Of a stretch of 45,021 nt of DNA, positions 24,965-32,506 are shown piece by piece (the first letter of the stretch is position 1; the number at the start of each line of letters is the position of its first letter). The notes under the pieces are model-generated. The model was given only the letters and a program-made list of their open reading frames with translations, ran no database searches and had not been told where the DNA came from. This stretch comes from Dehalococcoidia bacterium (GTDB lineage Bacteria > Chloroflexota > Dehalococcoidia > Tepidiformales > Tepidiformaceae), in contig VXPF01000024.1 in assembly GCA_009839725.1 (NCBI GenBank), forward strand, positions 49,754-94,774, written 5' to 3'. A program made the translations under genes and the position numbers.

Positions 24965-25183
24965 CTACTCCAGTACCCACCACACCGCCCCGATCGCGCT
25001 CAGCCCGATCACGATCCAGGCCGCGATCGAGAGCGCCGCCGCTGCGTCTTCGTCGGCGTCGTGCTTGATCCACGACCACACGAAGAAGGGCAGCAGCACG
25101 AGCCCGATGATGAACGACACGAGGTCCAGTCTAGCGACGCGGTGGGGGCGCGGTAGGCGAACGGGCGGTAGAGTGCCCTCCAC
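24965..25183 (-). CDS. small membrane protein, start uncertain
   Basis: A short protein with two hydrophobic segments (VSFIIGLVLLPFFVWSWI and SIAAWIVIGLSAIGAVWWVL) separated by an acidic linker. The longest form starts at GTG 25183, but that start sits directly on the GGAGGT it would use as SD and overlaps the control region of the divergent crotonase gene. GTG 25120 would give only 51 residues covering just the two helices. Function unknown. Confidence 0.45.
   Translation of the reverse strand: MEGTLPPVRLPRPHRVARLDLVSFIIGLVLLPFFVWSWIKHDADEDAAAALSIAAWIVIGLSAIGAVWWVLE
25169..25174 (+). promoter_or_regulatory. -10-like hexamer before crotonase gene
   Basis: TAGAGT is followed seven bases later by a predicted transcription start, and GGAGGG at 25190-25195 gives an SD eight bases before GTG 25204. 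It is a member of the TAGAAT-like set seen before several genes in this window. Confidence 0.4.
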
Positions 25184-25203
25184 ACCTCCGGAGGGTCGCT
25201 GCC

Positions 25204-26001
25204 GTGGAGTTTTGCCGCTACGAGAAGAAGGATCGCGTCGCTTACATCACCATCACTCGCCCCGAAGTGATGAACTCGCTCCACGTCTACGCGAATCTTG
25301 AGTTGCACGAGGCCTGGGAGGACTTCGCCAACGACGACGACCTCTGGGTCGCCGTCTTCACGGGCGAGGGCTCACGCGCTTTCAGCGCCGGCAACGACCT
25401 CAAGTTCACCGCCGAGATGTCCCGCCTTCCCGCCTCCGAGCGCCCGTCCGTTCGCTGGCCCGGCACCGGCTTCGGCGGCCTCACGAGCCGCTTCAACCTC
25501 TACAAGCCCATCATCGCCCGCGTGAACGGCTACGCCCTCGGGGGCGGCTTCGAGATGGCCCTCGCCTGCGACATCGTGGTCGCCGCCGAGCACGCCCGCT
25601 TCGGCCTGACCGAGCCGAAGGTCGGGCTCATCGCCGGCGCGAACGGCGTCCACCGCCTGCCCCGCCAGGGCCCCCTCAAGGCCGTCATGGGCCACATGCT
25701 GACGGGCCGCCACATGACCGCCCAGCGCGCCTACGAGCTCGGCCTCGTCAACGAGGTGGTCCCCCTCGACGAGCTCGACGACGCCGTCGACCGCTGGGTT
25801 GCCGACATCCTCAGTTGCGCGCCGCTCTCCGTGCGCTCCACCAAGGAGACGGCGATGCGCGGGCTCGAGATGGCGCTTCCCGACGCCTCCCAGACCGTCT
25901 TCCCCTGGGAGATGCGCCGCCGCCAGTCGCCCGATGCCGTCGAGGGACCTCGCGCCTTCGCCGAGAAGCGCGACCCCGACTGGAAGGGCACCTGGACATA
26001 A
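25204..26001 (+). CDS. enoyl-CoA hydratase/isomerase (crotonase) family protein
   Basis: Crotonase-fold enzymes stabilise a thioester enolate; this 265-residue member could hydrate or isomerise acyl-CoAs. It starts at GTG with YEKKDRVAYITITRPEVMNSL, has the first oxyanion segment FSAGNDLKF and the second GYALGGGFEMALACDIV. A glutamate in LTEPKVGLIAGANG matches one catalytic position of hydratases. The C-terminal FPWEMRRRQSPDAVEGPRAF is the standard trimerisation end. The specific CoA ester is not evident. Confidence 0.88.
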   Translation: MEFCRYEKKDRVAYITITRPEVMNSLHVYANLELHEAWEDFANDDDLWVAVFTGEGSRAFSAGNDLKFTAEMSRLPASERPSVRWPGTGFGGLTSRFNLYKPIIARVNGYALGGGFEMALACDIVVAAEHARFGLTEPKVGLIAGANGVHRLPRQGPLKAVMGHMLTGRHMTAQRAYELGLVNEVVPLDELDDAVDRWVADILSCAPLSVRSTKETAMRGLEMALPDASQTVFPWEMRRRQSPDAVEGPRAFAEKRDPDWKGTWT

Positions 26002-26033
26002 TCCTGCTTCGTCAGCCGCGAAGGGCGAGCCGC

Positions 26034-26039
26034 TAGAAT
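26034..26039 (+). promoter_or_regulatory. -10-like hexamer before MFS gene
   Basis: TAGAAT predicts a transcription start near 26046, downstream of GTG 26041. This argues that translation begins at GTG 26059, which has GGAGG at 26046-26050 eight bases upstream. Confidence 0.4.
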
Positions 26040-26058
26040 CGTGGCGGAGGACCCTCGC

Positions 26059-27399
26059 GTGTCCCGTTCCGGCGTCCACGTGGTCGAGGCGCACTACACC
26101 TCGTCCTGGGACCGGCTGATCTCCTCGCTCCGTTACGAGCAGTTCCGCTGGCTCTACATCAGCAACATCTGCTTCATGTTCGCGATGATGGCGCAGTTCA
26201 TGGTGCGCTCCGTCCTCGCCTTCGAGATGACGGACAACGATGCGTTCGCCGTGGGCCAGGTGAACTTCGCGGTCGCAATCCCAATGCTCGTGATATCCCC
26301 CCTTGGCGGCGCCATTGCCGACCGCGTCGACCGCCGCAAACTCATCCTCTTCGTGCAAACGGCGGTCATCATTGATGAAGGGCTCGTCTTCCTCCTGCTG
26401 GTCACCGGTCAGCTGGAGTTCATCCACCTGCTCGTGCTCACGGGCATTCTCGGCGCTCTTTTCCCGTTCATGATGCCTGCCCGCCAGGCGATCATCGCGA
26501 ACGTTGTCGGCAGACAGGGCCTGAGCAATGCGATGGCTCTTCAAATGGGCGGCATGAACACGACCCGCATCGTTGGGCCTGTCGCCGCCGGCGTCCTCAT
26601 TGCACTGATCGGGACCACTCAGACTTGGGGGGTGGCGCTTGTCCTCTACGGCGTCGGTCTCGCTGCCATGTTGCGAGTCCGCCCGTCTTTCCCCGACGAC
26701 GTGGAGGAGCGCCGAACGGTGGTCGGTGACATGGCCGATGGCTTCCGCTACGTGTGGCGCCATCCACCGGTGCGCGTGCTTCTGCTGTTCGGCCTGGTGC
26801 CGACCCTTCTCGCGATGCCCTTCCAGACACTGCTCGTCGAATTTGCCTTTGACGTCTGGAACAAGGGAGAGTTCGAGCTGGGGCTATTGAACGCAGCCGC
26901 TGGCATCGGTGGCCTCGTCGGTTCCATTTACATCGCCTGGAGCGGCGACTCGCACAGGCGGTTACGCCTCATGATGGCGAGCATCCTCGCGTTCGGGGCC
27001 ACGCTCATCCTGTTCTCGTACAGCCCAATCATCTGGATCGCGCTGCCGGTGATCCTGATCGCCGATATCTTCGTGACCGTCTTCATGGTGCTGAACAACA
27101 CCGCCATCCAGGTGCTCATCCCCGATGCAGTCCGTGGCCGTGTCATGAGCCTGCTGATGATGTCCTTCGGCCTTACGCCCCTCGCGACACTCCCTATCAG
27201 CTGGTTCGCCGAGCGGCACGGCGCGTCGCTGGTCGTTGCCCTGTCATCCGGTCTCATGATGGTTCTGGCAGTCGTCTTCCTCTCCCTCAGCCCTGCCCTG
27301 CGCCGCATCGACACAAGCACGCGCGAGGCCGAGATCGAGTTCGGCGAGCTGGACCGTCGTGGACGGCGCGAGCGGGACCTCACGCCGGCCGCGAAGTAG
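26059..27399 (+). CDS. MFS transporter, enterobactin-exporter-like
   Basis: A polytopic major facilitator protein of about 446 residues with 12 predicted helices. The loop 2-3 signature is seen in SPLGGAIADRVDRRKLILF (G-x-x-x-D-R-x-x-R-R). MPARQAIIANVVGRQGLSNAMALQ and ARQ-type segments resemble the EntS/TetA(P)-like MFS_3 group, often multidrug or siderophore exporters. The substrate is unknown. I chose GTG 26059 for its SD and because GTG 26041 would lie upstream of the predicted transcript start. The C-terminal tail is charged (ELDRRGRRERDL). Codon use is somewhat less GC-rich than in neighbours, a weak hint of later acquisition. Confidence 0.85.
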   Translation: MSRSGVHVVEAHYTSSWDRLISSLRYEQFRWLYISNICFMFAMMAQFMVRSVLAFEMTDNDAFAVGQVNFAVAIPMLVISPLGGAIADRVDRRKLILFVQTAVIIDEGLVFLLLVTGQLEFIHLLVLTGILGALFPFMMPARQAIIANVVGRQGLSNAMALQMGGMNTTRIVGPVAAGVLIALIGTTQTWGVALVLYGVGLAAMLRVRPSFPDDVEERRTVVGDMADGFRYVWRHPPVRVLLLFGLVPTLLAMPFQTLLVEFAFDVWNKGEFELGLLNAAAGIGGLVGSIYIAWSGDSHRRLRLMMASILAFGATLILFSYSPIIWIALPVILIADIFVTVFMVLNNTAIQVLIPDAVRGRVMSLLMMSFGLTPLATLPISWFAERHGASLVVALSSGLMMVLAVVFLSLSPALRRIDTSTREAEIEFGELDRRGRRERDLTPAAK

Positions 27400-27419
27400 T
27401 CAGGCGGGGAAGGGAGGGG

Positions 27420-27495
27420 TGGTGCTGAGGCCCAGAATCGAACTGGGGACACCTGCGTTTTCAGCGCAGTGCTCTACCAACTGAGCTACCTCAGC
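27420..27495 (-). tRNA. tRNA-Phe (GAA), CCA encoded
   Basis: Read on the minus strand, the acceptor stem GCTGAGG pairs with CCTCAGC, the D arm is GCTCAGTTGGTAGAGC, and the anticodon stem CTGCG/CGCAG holds loop CTGAAAA with anticodon GAA. The T arm is CCCAGTTCGATTCTGGG. Discriminator A and an encoded CCA (27420-27422) complete a 76-nt tRNA. Confidence 0.97.
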
Positions 27496-27542
27496 CCGCA
27501 GGCCATCGTAGGAAGCGACTCCGGCAGGGGCAAGGCGAGCGC

Positions 27543-29249
27543 CTAGGAGCCCCCCGCCCCGATCCGCCCCACCGCCTCGCCGATCGACACAACTTCGCTC
27601 TCCCCCGAGGTCCTGTCCCGCAGCTCGATCCCGCCCCGGCCCAGCGCCCGCGGGCTCACGGTCAGCCGCACGGGCATCCCCAGCAGGTCCGCGTCCTTGA
27701 ACTTCGCCCCCGGCGACTCGTCCCGGTCGTCCACGAGCGCCTCCAGCCCCGCTTCCTCCAGCGCCCCCTCCAGCTCCGAGAGCGCCTCCGCCACCTCCGG
27801 CTTCTCCCCGCCCAGCACGACGACGTGCACGTCGAACGGCGCCAGCGTCCGCGGCCACGTGATGCCGTCCTCGTCGTGGTTCGCCTCGAGGATGGCCGCT
27901 AGCAGCCGGTCGACGCCGATGCCGTAGCAGCCCATCACCGCGTACCGCCGCTCCCCCTCCCCGTCCAGGTAGCGCACGTCCAGCGCCTCCGCGTAGCTCG
28001 TGCCCAGCTTGAAGACGTGCCCGAGCTCCATGCCCGAACGTACTTCCAGCTTCCCCTCGCAGTTGGGGCAGCCGTGTCCCCCCTCCGCCAGCGCGATGTC
28101 GTCGACGAAAGTCGCCGTCCAGTCGCGCCCGTAGTTCAGGTTGAGCAGGTGCGCGTCCCGCTCGTTCGCGCCGCCGACGAGGTTCGGGGCGGTCGTGGCG
28201 CTCGTGTCGGCCACCACCCGCATCCCCTCCAGCCCCACCGGCGAGGCCGACCCCGCCACCAGCCCGGCTCGCTCGACGGCGCCGTCGTCCATCGGCTCCA
28301 GATCGACCGCCTTTAGCAGGTTGCGCAGCTTCGTCTCGTTCACCTCCAGGTCGCCCCGGATGGCGACGAACACGGGCTCGCCGTCGGCGGCGTAGAACAC
28401 CGCCTTCACCGTCTGCCGCTCCTCAATGTCGAGGAAGGCCGCCAGGCTCGCGATCGTCGCCACGCCCGGCGTGTCCACCCGCTCGGCCGGAGCAGGCTCG
28501 GCTTTCACGGGCGGCTCCGGGCGGAACGTCGCCTTCTCCGCGTTCGCCGCGTAGCCGCAGCTCGGGCAGAGCAGCACCTCGTCCTCGCCGTTCTCGTTCA
28601 GGTAGATGAACTCCTGGCTGTCCTTCCCGCCGATCGCGCCCGAGTCGGCCTCGACTGGCAGCGCCGGCACCTCCGCCCGCTCGAAGATGCGCGCGTAGGC
28701 GTCGAACATTGCCTGATAGGAGTCGTCCAGCGTCTCCCAGTCGGGGTCGAAGCTGTAGGCGTCCTTCATGCAGAACTCGCGCAGCCGGATGAGCCCGCCG
28801 CGCGGGCGCGGCTCGTCGCGGAACTTCTGCTGGAACTGGTAGAGCGTTACGGGCAGGTCGCGGTAGCTCTGCACCTGTGAGGCGGCCAGTGCGCTGATCG
28901 CTTCCTCGTGCGTCGGGGCCAGCACGAAATTGCGCTCCCGGCGGTCCGAGAGCCGGTAGAGCGCCCCCCCGAAGATCTGCGAACGGCCCGACTTGTCCCA
29001 CAGCTCCAGGGGCTGGAGGGCCGGCAGGCGCAGCTCCTGGGCGCCCGCGCGGTTCATCTCTTCGCGAACCAGTTCCTCAACGCGCCGCATGGCCCGCCAC
29101 CCGAGCGGCGTGAAGCAGTACAGCCCCGCCGCGAGCGGCATCACCAGCCCCGCGCGCAGCAGCAGCCGGTGGCTCGGCAGCTCCGCCTCGGCGGGCGCCT
29201 CGCGAAGGGTCTTCAGGAAGAACCGGCTCATCCGTGTCGGTGCGGTCAT
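27543..29249 (-). CDS. proS: prolyl-tRNA synthetase, bacterial type with editing insertion
   Basis: ProS charges tRNA-Pro. The 568-residue length and internal insertion mark the bacterial (ProRS type 1) form. Motif 1 region GLYCFTPLGWRAMRRVEELV, motif 2 region FRDEPRPRGGLIRLREFCMKDAYSFD near residues 135-160, and motif 3 near the GCYGIGVDRLLAAILE segment are present. The INS editing domain runs from about 235 to 380 (SLAAFLDIEERQTVKAVFY; GMRVVADTS). The C-terminal anticodon-binding domain includes APFDVHVVVLG and DDRDESPGAKFKDADLLG. tRNA-Phe lies just downstream. ATG 29249 or the internal Met of MSRFFLKTL could start it. Confidence 0.96.
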   Translation of the reverse strand: MTAPTRMSRFFLKTLREAPAEAELPSHRLLLRAGLVMPLAAGLYCFTPLGWRAMRRVEELVREEMNRAGAQELRLPALQPLELWDKSGRSQIFGGALYRLSDRRERNFVLAPTHEEAISALAASQVQSYRDLPVTLYQFQQKFRDEPRPRGGLIRLREFCMKDAYSFDPDWETLDDSYQAMFDAYARIFERAEVPALPVEADSGAIGGKDSQEFIYLNENGEDEVLLCPSCGYAANAEKATFRPEPPVKAEPAPAERVDTPGVATIASLAAFLDIEERQTVKAVFYAADGEPVFVAIRGDLEVNETKLRNLLKAVDLEPMDDGAVERAGLVAGSASPVGLEGMRVVADTSATTAPNLVGGANERDAHLLNLNYGRDWTATFVDDIALAEGGHGCPNCEGKLEVRSGMELGHVFKLGTSYAEALDVRYLDGEGERRYAVMGCYGIGVDRLLAAILEANHDEDGITWPRTLAPFDVHVVVLGGEKPEVAEALSELEGALEEAGLEALVDDRDESPGAKFKDADLLGMPVRLTVSPRALGRGGIELRDRTSGESEVVSIGEAVGRIGAGGS

Positions 29250-29279
29250 GGCTTTACTCTCACCGACCCGCCGCTCCGG

Positions 29280-29744
29280 TCAAGCGCGGCGCGGACGCTC
29301 CAGCTCCGCGCTGTCGATAAGGAGCGTCACGGGTCCGTCGTTCACGCTCTCCACCTCCATGTGCGCGCCGAAGCGTCCTCGCGCGCAGCGCACCCCCTCC
29401 CCCTCGACCGTCGCGCAGAAACGCTCGTAGAGCGCCTGCGCCCGGTCGGGCTCCGCCGCTCCCGTGAACGACGGCCGCCGCCCCTTCCGCACCGAACCGT
29501 AGAGCGTGAACTGGCTCACGCAGAGAACCTCGCCCCCGACCGCCGCCAGGTCGAGGTTCATCTTCCCGTCTTCGTCCTCGAACACCCGCAGCCCGGTGAC
29601 TTTGCGCGCGAGCGTTTCGGCCACTGCCTCGTCATCGGTATGGGTCACACCGAGCAGCACGAGCAAGCCGGTGTCGATCGCGCCCACGGACTCGCCCTCC
29701 ACGCGCACGCTCGCGCGGCTGACGCGCTGGACCAGGGCCCGCAC
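29280..29744 (-). CDS. dtd: D-aminoacyl-tRNA deacylase
   Basis: Dtd is a homodimeric cytosolic enzyme that hydrolyses D-aminoacyl-tRNAs and Gly-tRNA-Ala. The 154-residue product has the two signature motifs: SQFTLYG at residues 77-83 and NDGPVT at 135-140, whose Gly-cisPro forms the chiral filter. RKGRRPSFT and FGAHMEV are also typical. It lies beside proS on the same strand, so two translation-quality genes are grouped. Six bases separate it from the FmdB-like gene upstream. Confidence 0.95.
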   Translation of the reverse strand: MRALVQRVSRASVRVEGESVGAIDTGLLVLLGVTHTDDEAVAETLARKVTGLRVFEDEDGKMNLDLAAVGGEVLCVSQFTLYGSVRKGRRPSFTGAAEPDRAQALYERFCATVEGEGVRCARGRFGAHMEVESVNDGPVTLLIDSAELERPRRA

Positions 29745-29750
29745 GGACCG

Positions 29751-30047
29751 CTAGCCCTTCGAGGTGTTCTTGCTCGACGTAGAGCTCGTGCCGCCGCTAC
29801 CGCTTTTGGCGGAGTCGCCGCTGGGCAGGCTCGTCGTCTTCTCGCTCGAGCTCGTGCTCTTCTCGGACTTGCGGCTGTCGTTCACGTAAAAGCCGCTGCC
29901 CTTGAAGACGACCGTAGGGGCATGCAGGACGCGGACGGCCGTGCCGTCGTCGCAGCGCTCGCAGGCGTGGCTGCTGGGCGCGTCGAAGCCCTCGCGCAGC
30001 TCATAGCGGCGCCTGCAGGTGTCACACTTGTACTCGTAGGTGGGCAC
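29751..30047 (-). CDS. FmdB-family zinc-ribbon protein
   Basis: The 98-residue protein begins VPTYEYKCDTC, the family hallmark, starting at GTG 30047. The zinc ribbon uses Cys8, Cys11, Cys29 and Cys32, and is followed by VRVLHAPTVVFKGSGFYVND, the conserved second part of FmdB proteins (putative regulators, function undefined). The last 40 residues are a low-complexity Ser/Lys/Thr/Gly tail, probably disordered. It heads the fmdB-dtd-proS run. Confidence 0.88.
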   Translation of the reverse strand: MPTYEYKCDTCRRRYELREGFDAPSSHACERCDDGTAVRVLHAPTVVFKGSGFYVNDSRKSEKSTSSSEKTTSLPSGDSAKSGSGGTSSTSSKNTSKG

Positions 30048-30139
30048 GCGAATCCGTCCAGCCTGAACGAGAGTCTGAGATTGGCAGTTTAGCACTCCCC
30101 CAGAGGGACTGCTAACTCGGGCCTGGTCGCTCCGCGCAC

Positions 30140-30145
30140 TACAAT
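30140..30145 (+). promoter_or_regulatory. -10 element of tRNA-Ser
   Basis: TACAAT ends seven bases before the first base of the tRNA, the ideal spacing for a transcript starting at or one base before the mature 5' end. No clear -35 was seen. Confidence 0.5.
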
Positions 30146-30152
30146 CGGATCC

Positions 30153-30241
<89 letters not shown>

Positions 30242-30275
30242 TGTTTCGCTTACACCGCACCCACTTCCTGCCCCG

Positions 30276-30281
30276 TAGAAT
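30276..30281 (+). promoter_or_regulatory. -10-like hexamer before first selenoprotein gene
   Basis: TAGAAT sits in CCCCGTAGAATCCG, 32 bases before ATG 30314. The same 14-base string occurs before the second copy at a similar distance, which supports a promoter kept in both copies. Confidence 0.45.
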
Positions 30282-30313
30282 CCGTCCCGGCTGCTATCTA
30301 CGGAGATATTCCG

Positions 30314-31360
30314 ATGTCCGCCACGCTGACCCTGCTGCACGATGGCCGTGCCGACGAAATCCCCGTCGTGAACCTCTCCCGGCCCACCATCGCCGAGGGG
30401 GCGCTTGAATCCATGCTCGGCTGGGAGCTGCAGCCCGAGGGGCTCTGCCGGGGAACCATGTGCGTCCCCGTCGACCAGGAGGCCCTCGTCCGCGAGGACG
30501 GCCTCGACCTGCGGATTCTCGCCGATGCGCTCCAGCGCCCCCTCGTGACCGACGAGGGGCACGCCGTCGCCGCCCTGGGCGCCTCGCACCACGATCGCGG
30601 CGACGTCCTCGCCTCCCTGGAGGCGCCCGACTTCACCCTCCCCGATCTCGAGGGGAACCTGCACTCCCTCAGCGACCACCGCGGCAAGAAGGTCCTGCTC
30701 GTCGCCTACGCGTCCTGGTGAGGCTGCCGCTACGACCTGCCGGTCTGGCAGAAGGTGTACGAGGAGCTGAAGGACGAGGGATTCGCCGTCATCACCGTCG
30801 CCATCGACCGCTCCGCCGCCGACGCCCGCCCCTGGATCGAGCTGGCCACGCCCAGCCACCCCAGCCTCATCGACACCGAGCACCTCCTGCCGGACCTTTA
30901 CGGCATCATCAACGTGCCCACCGTCATCTGGATCGACGAGGACGGGCGCATCGCCCGTCCCAACGACGTCTCCTTCGGCTCCAACAAATTGAAGGTGATG
31001 ACCGGCATCGACTCCGAGGCGCACCTCAAGCGCCTGCGCGCCTGGGTGCGCGGCGACGGTCCCGCCATGACGCCCTCCGAGGTCCGCGCCCACCAGGAGC
31101 TGCCGACGGCCGAGGAGCAGGAGGCCCGCGCCGAGTTCACGCTCGCCTGGTGGCTCTCCCAGGAGGGCCATGCCGGCGATGCCGAGCGCCACTTCGTGCG
31201 CGCCGGCGAGCTCGCCCCGCATGACCTCACCATCAGGCGAGGCTCCATGCCCATCCGCGGCCTCAACCCCATGGGGTTCGCCTTCCTCAAGCTCGCGCTC
31301 AAGAGCGCCCTGAAGCGCAAGTCCCTCTACCTCTACCGTCCGCTCAAGGACAGCGCCTGA
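30314..31360 (+). CDS. redoxin-domain selenoprotein, copy 1 (TGA136 = Sec)
   Basis: A 348-residue protein read through an in-frame TGA at 30719-30721 as selenocysteine 136. The N-terminal ~100 residues (LTLLHDGRADEIPVV, C45-x4-C50 in GLCRGTMC) are not a family I know. Residues ~105-260 are an AhpC/TSA-like redoxin: APDFTLPDLEGNLHSLSDHR, active site AYASW-Sec-GCRYDLPVW, and the cis-Pro region NVPTVIWIDEDGRIARP. The C-terminal ~90 residues are helical (EFTLAWWLSQEGHAGDAERHFVRAG, TPR-like). The downstream half stays in frame for 213 codons and matches copy 2 throughout. A SECIS-like hairpin follows the TGA. It is likely a cytosolic thiol/selenol oxidoreductase or peroxidase; the substrate is unknown. 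SD-like GGAGAT precedes the ATG. Confidence 0.88.
30719..30751 (+). promoter_or_regulatory. bacterial SECIS element, copy 1
   Basis: Starts with the Sec TGA. CTGCC (30737-30741) pairs with GGCAG (30747-30751) around loop GGTCT. The loop occupies positions 24-28 counted from the T of TGA, and the same GGUCU loop is present in the E. coli fdhF SECIS at about the same distance. SelB would bind it to deliver Sec-tRNA. Confidence 0.8.
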
Positions 31361-31423
31361 CATCGCTCGAAGCCGCCACTCCCGGCTCCCCCTCCCGCGA
31401 ACGCGCCGCCCGTCCCCTCCCCG

Positions 31424-31429
31424 TAGAAT
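31424..31429 (+). promoter_or_regulatory. -10-like hexamer before second selenoprotein gene
   Basis: TAGAAT within CCCCGTAGAATCCG, 30 bases before ATG 31460, repeats the element before copy 1. It suggests that the second copy has its own promoter even though it follows copy 1 closely. Confidence 0.45.
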
Positions 31430-31459
31430 CCGGCTCACCTGCTCCCGGGAGCCATTGCC

Positions 31460-32506
31460 ATGCCCGACACCCTGACCCTGCTGCACGACGGCGGCAGCGA
31501 CGAGATCACCGTCGCCGACCTCGCCCGTCCCACCATCCCCGCTGACGCCCTCGAAGACACCCTCGGCTGGGACCTGCAGCCCGAGGGCCTCTGCCGCGGG
31601 GTCGCCTGCGTCCCCGTCGACCAGTCGGCCCTCGTCCGCGAGGACGGGCTCGACCTGGGCGTCCTCGCGGACGCCCTCCAGCGTCCACTCGTGACCGACG
31701 AGAAGCACGCCGTCGCCGCCCTGGGCGCCTCCCACCACGACCGCGGTCAGGCTCTTGCCTCCCTGGAGGCCCCCGACTTCACCCTCCCCGACCTCGACGG
31801 CACCCTGCACTCCCTCAGCGACCAGCGCGGCAAGAAGGTTTTGCTTGTCGCCTACGCCTCCTGGTGAGGCTGCCGCTACGACCTGCCGGTCTGGCAGTCT
31901 CTCTTCGAAGAGCTCAAGAACGAGCGCTTCAGCGTCGTCACCGTCGCCATCGAGCGTTCGCCGGAGGACGCCCGCGAATGGATCGAGGCGGCGAAGCCTG
32001 CACATCCCAGCCTGATCGATACCGAGCACGTGGTGCCCGACCTCTACGGCATGATCAACGTGCCCACCATCCTCTGGATCGACGAGGAGGGCCGCATCGC
32101 GCGCCCCAATGACGTCGCCTTCGGCTCCAACGACTTCAAGGAGATGACGGGCATCGACTCCGAGGCGCATCTGGAGCGCCTGCGCGCCTGGGTGCGGGGC
32201 GAGGGCCCGGCGATGACGCCGGAGGAGGTGCGCGCCGCCCAGTCCCTCCCGACCGAGGCCGAGCAGGAGGCGCGCGCCGAGTTCACGCTGGCGTGGTGGC
32301 TCTCCCAGCGCGGCCACGGGGACGATGCCGAACCCCACTACGTCCGCGCCGGCGAGCTTGCCCCCCACGACTTCACCATCCGTCGCGGCACCATGCTCAT
32401 CCGCGGCCTCGACCCCATGGGTGAGGACTTCATGCAGATCGTGAACGAGTGGACCGAGGCCGGGAACACTTTCTACCGGCCCCTCGAGGCGGCGAGTTCC
32501 TCGTGA
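31460..32506 (+). CDS. redoxin-domain selenoprotein, copy 2 (TGA136 = Sec)
   Basis: Tandem paralogue of the preceding gene, also 348 residues with TGA at codon 136 (31865-31867). By eye about three quarters of residues match copy 1, including C45-x4-C50 (GLCRGVAC), AYASW-Sec-GCRYDLPVW and NVPTILWIDEEGRIARP; the last ~25 residues differ. Codons around the active site carry silent differences, yet the 33 bases from TGA onward are identical. That points to selection on the RNA. Both copies were probably made by duplication and then kept as selenoproteins. The stop overlaps the SDR start (GTGA), so copy 2 and the SDR are likely co-translated. Confidence 0.88.
31865..31897 (+). promoter_or_regulatory. 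bacterial SECIS element, copy 2
   Basis: Identical in all 33 bases to the element of copy 1: TGA, then stem CTGCC (31883-31887)/GGCAG (31893-31897) with loop GGTCT. The bases right after the hairpin diverge (AAGGTG versus TCTCTC), so the conserved block ends exactly at the stem. Confidence 0.8.

Noticed and set aside
30719-31867. TGA reassigned to Trp or Gly genome-wide
   Set aside because: Many genes here end in TGA at the expected length (for example plsY, the Nudix hydrolase, dtd and rarA), and tryptophan is coded by TGG directly before both TGA codons.
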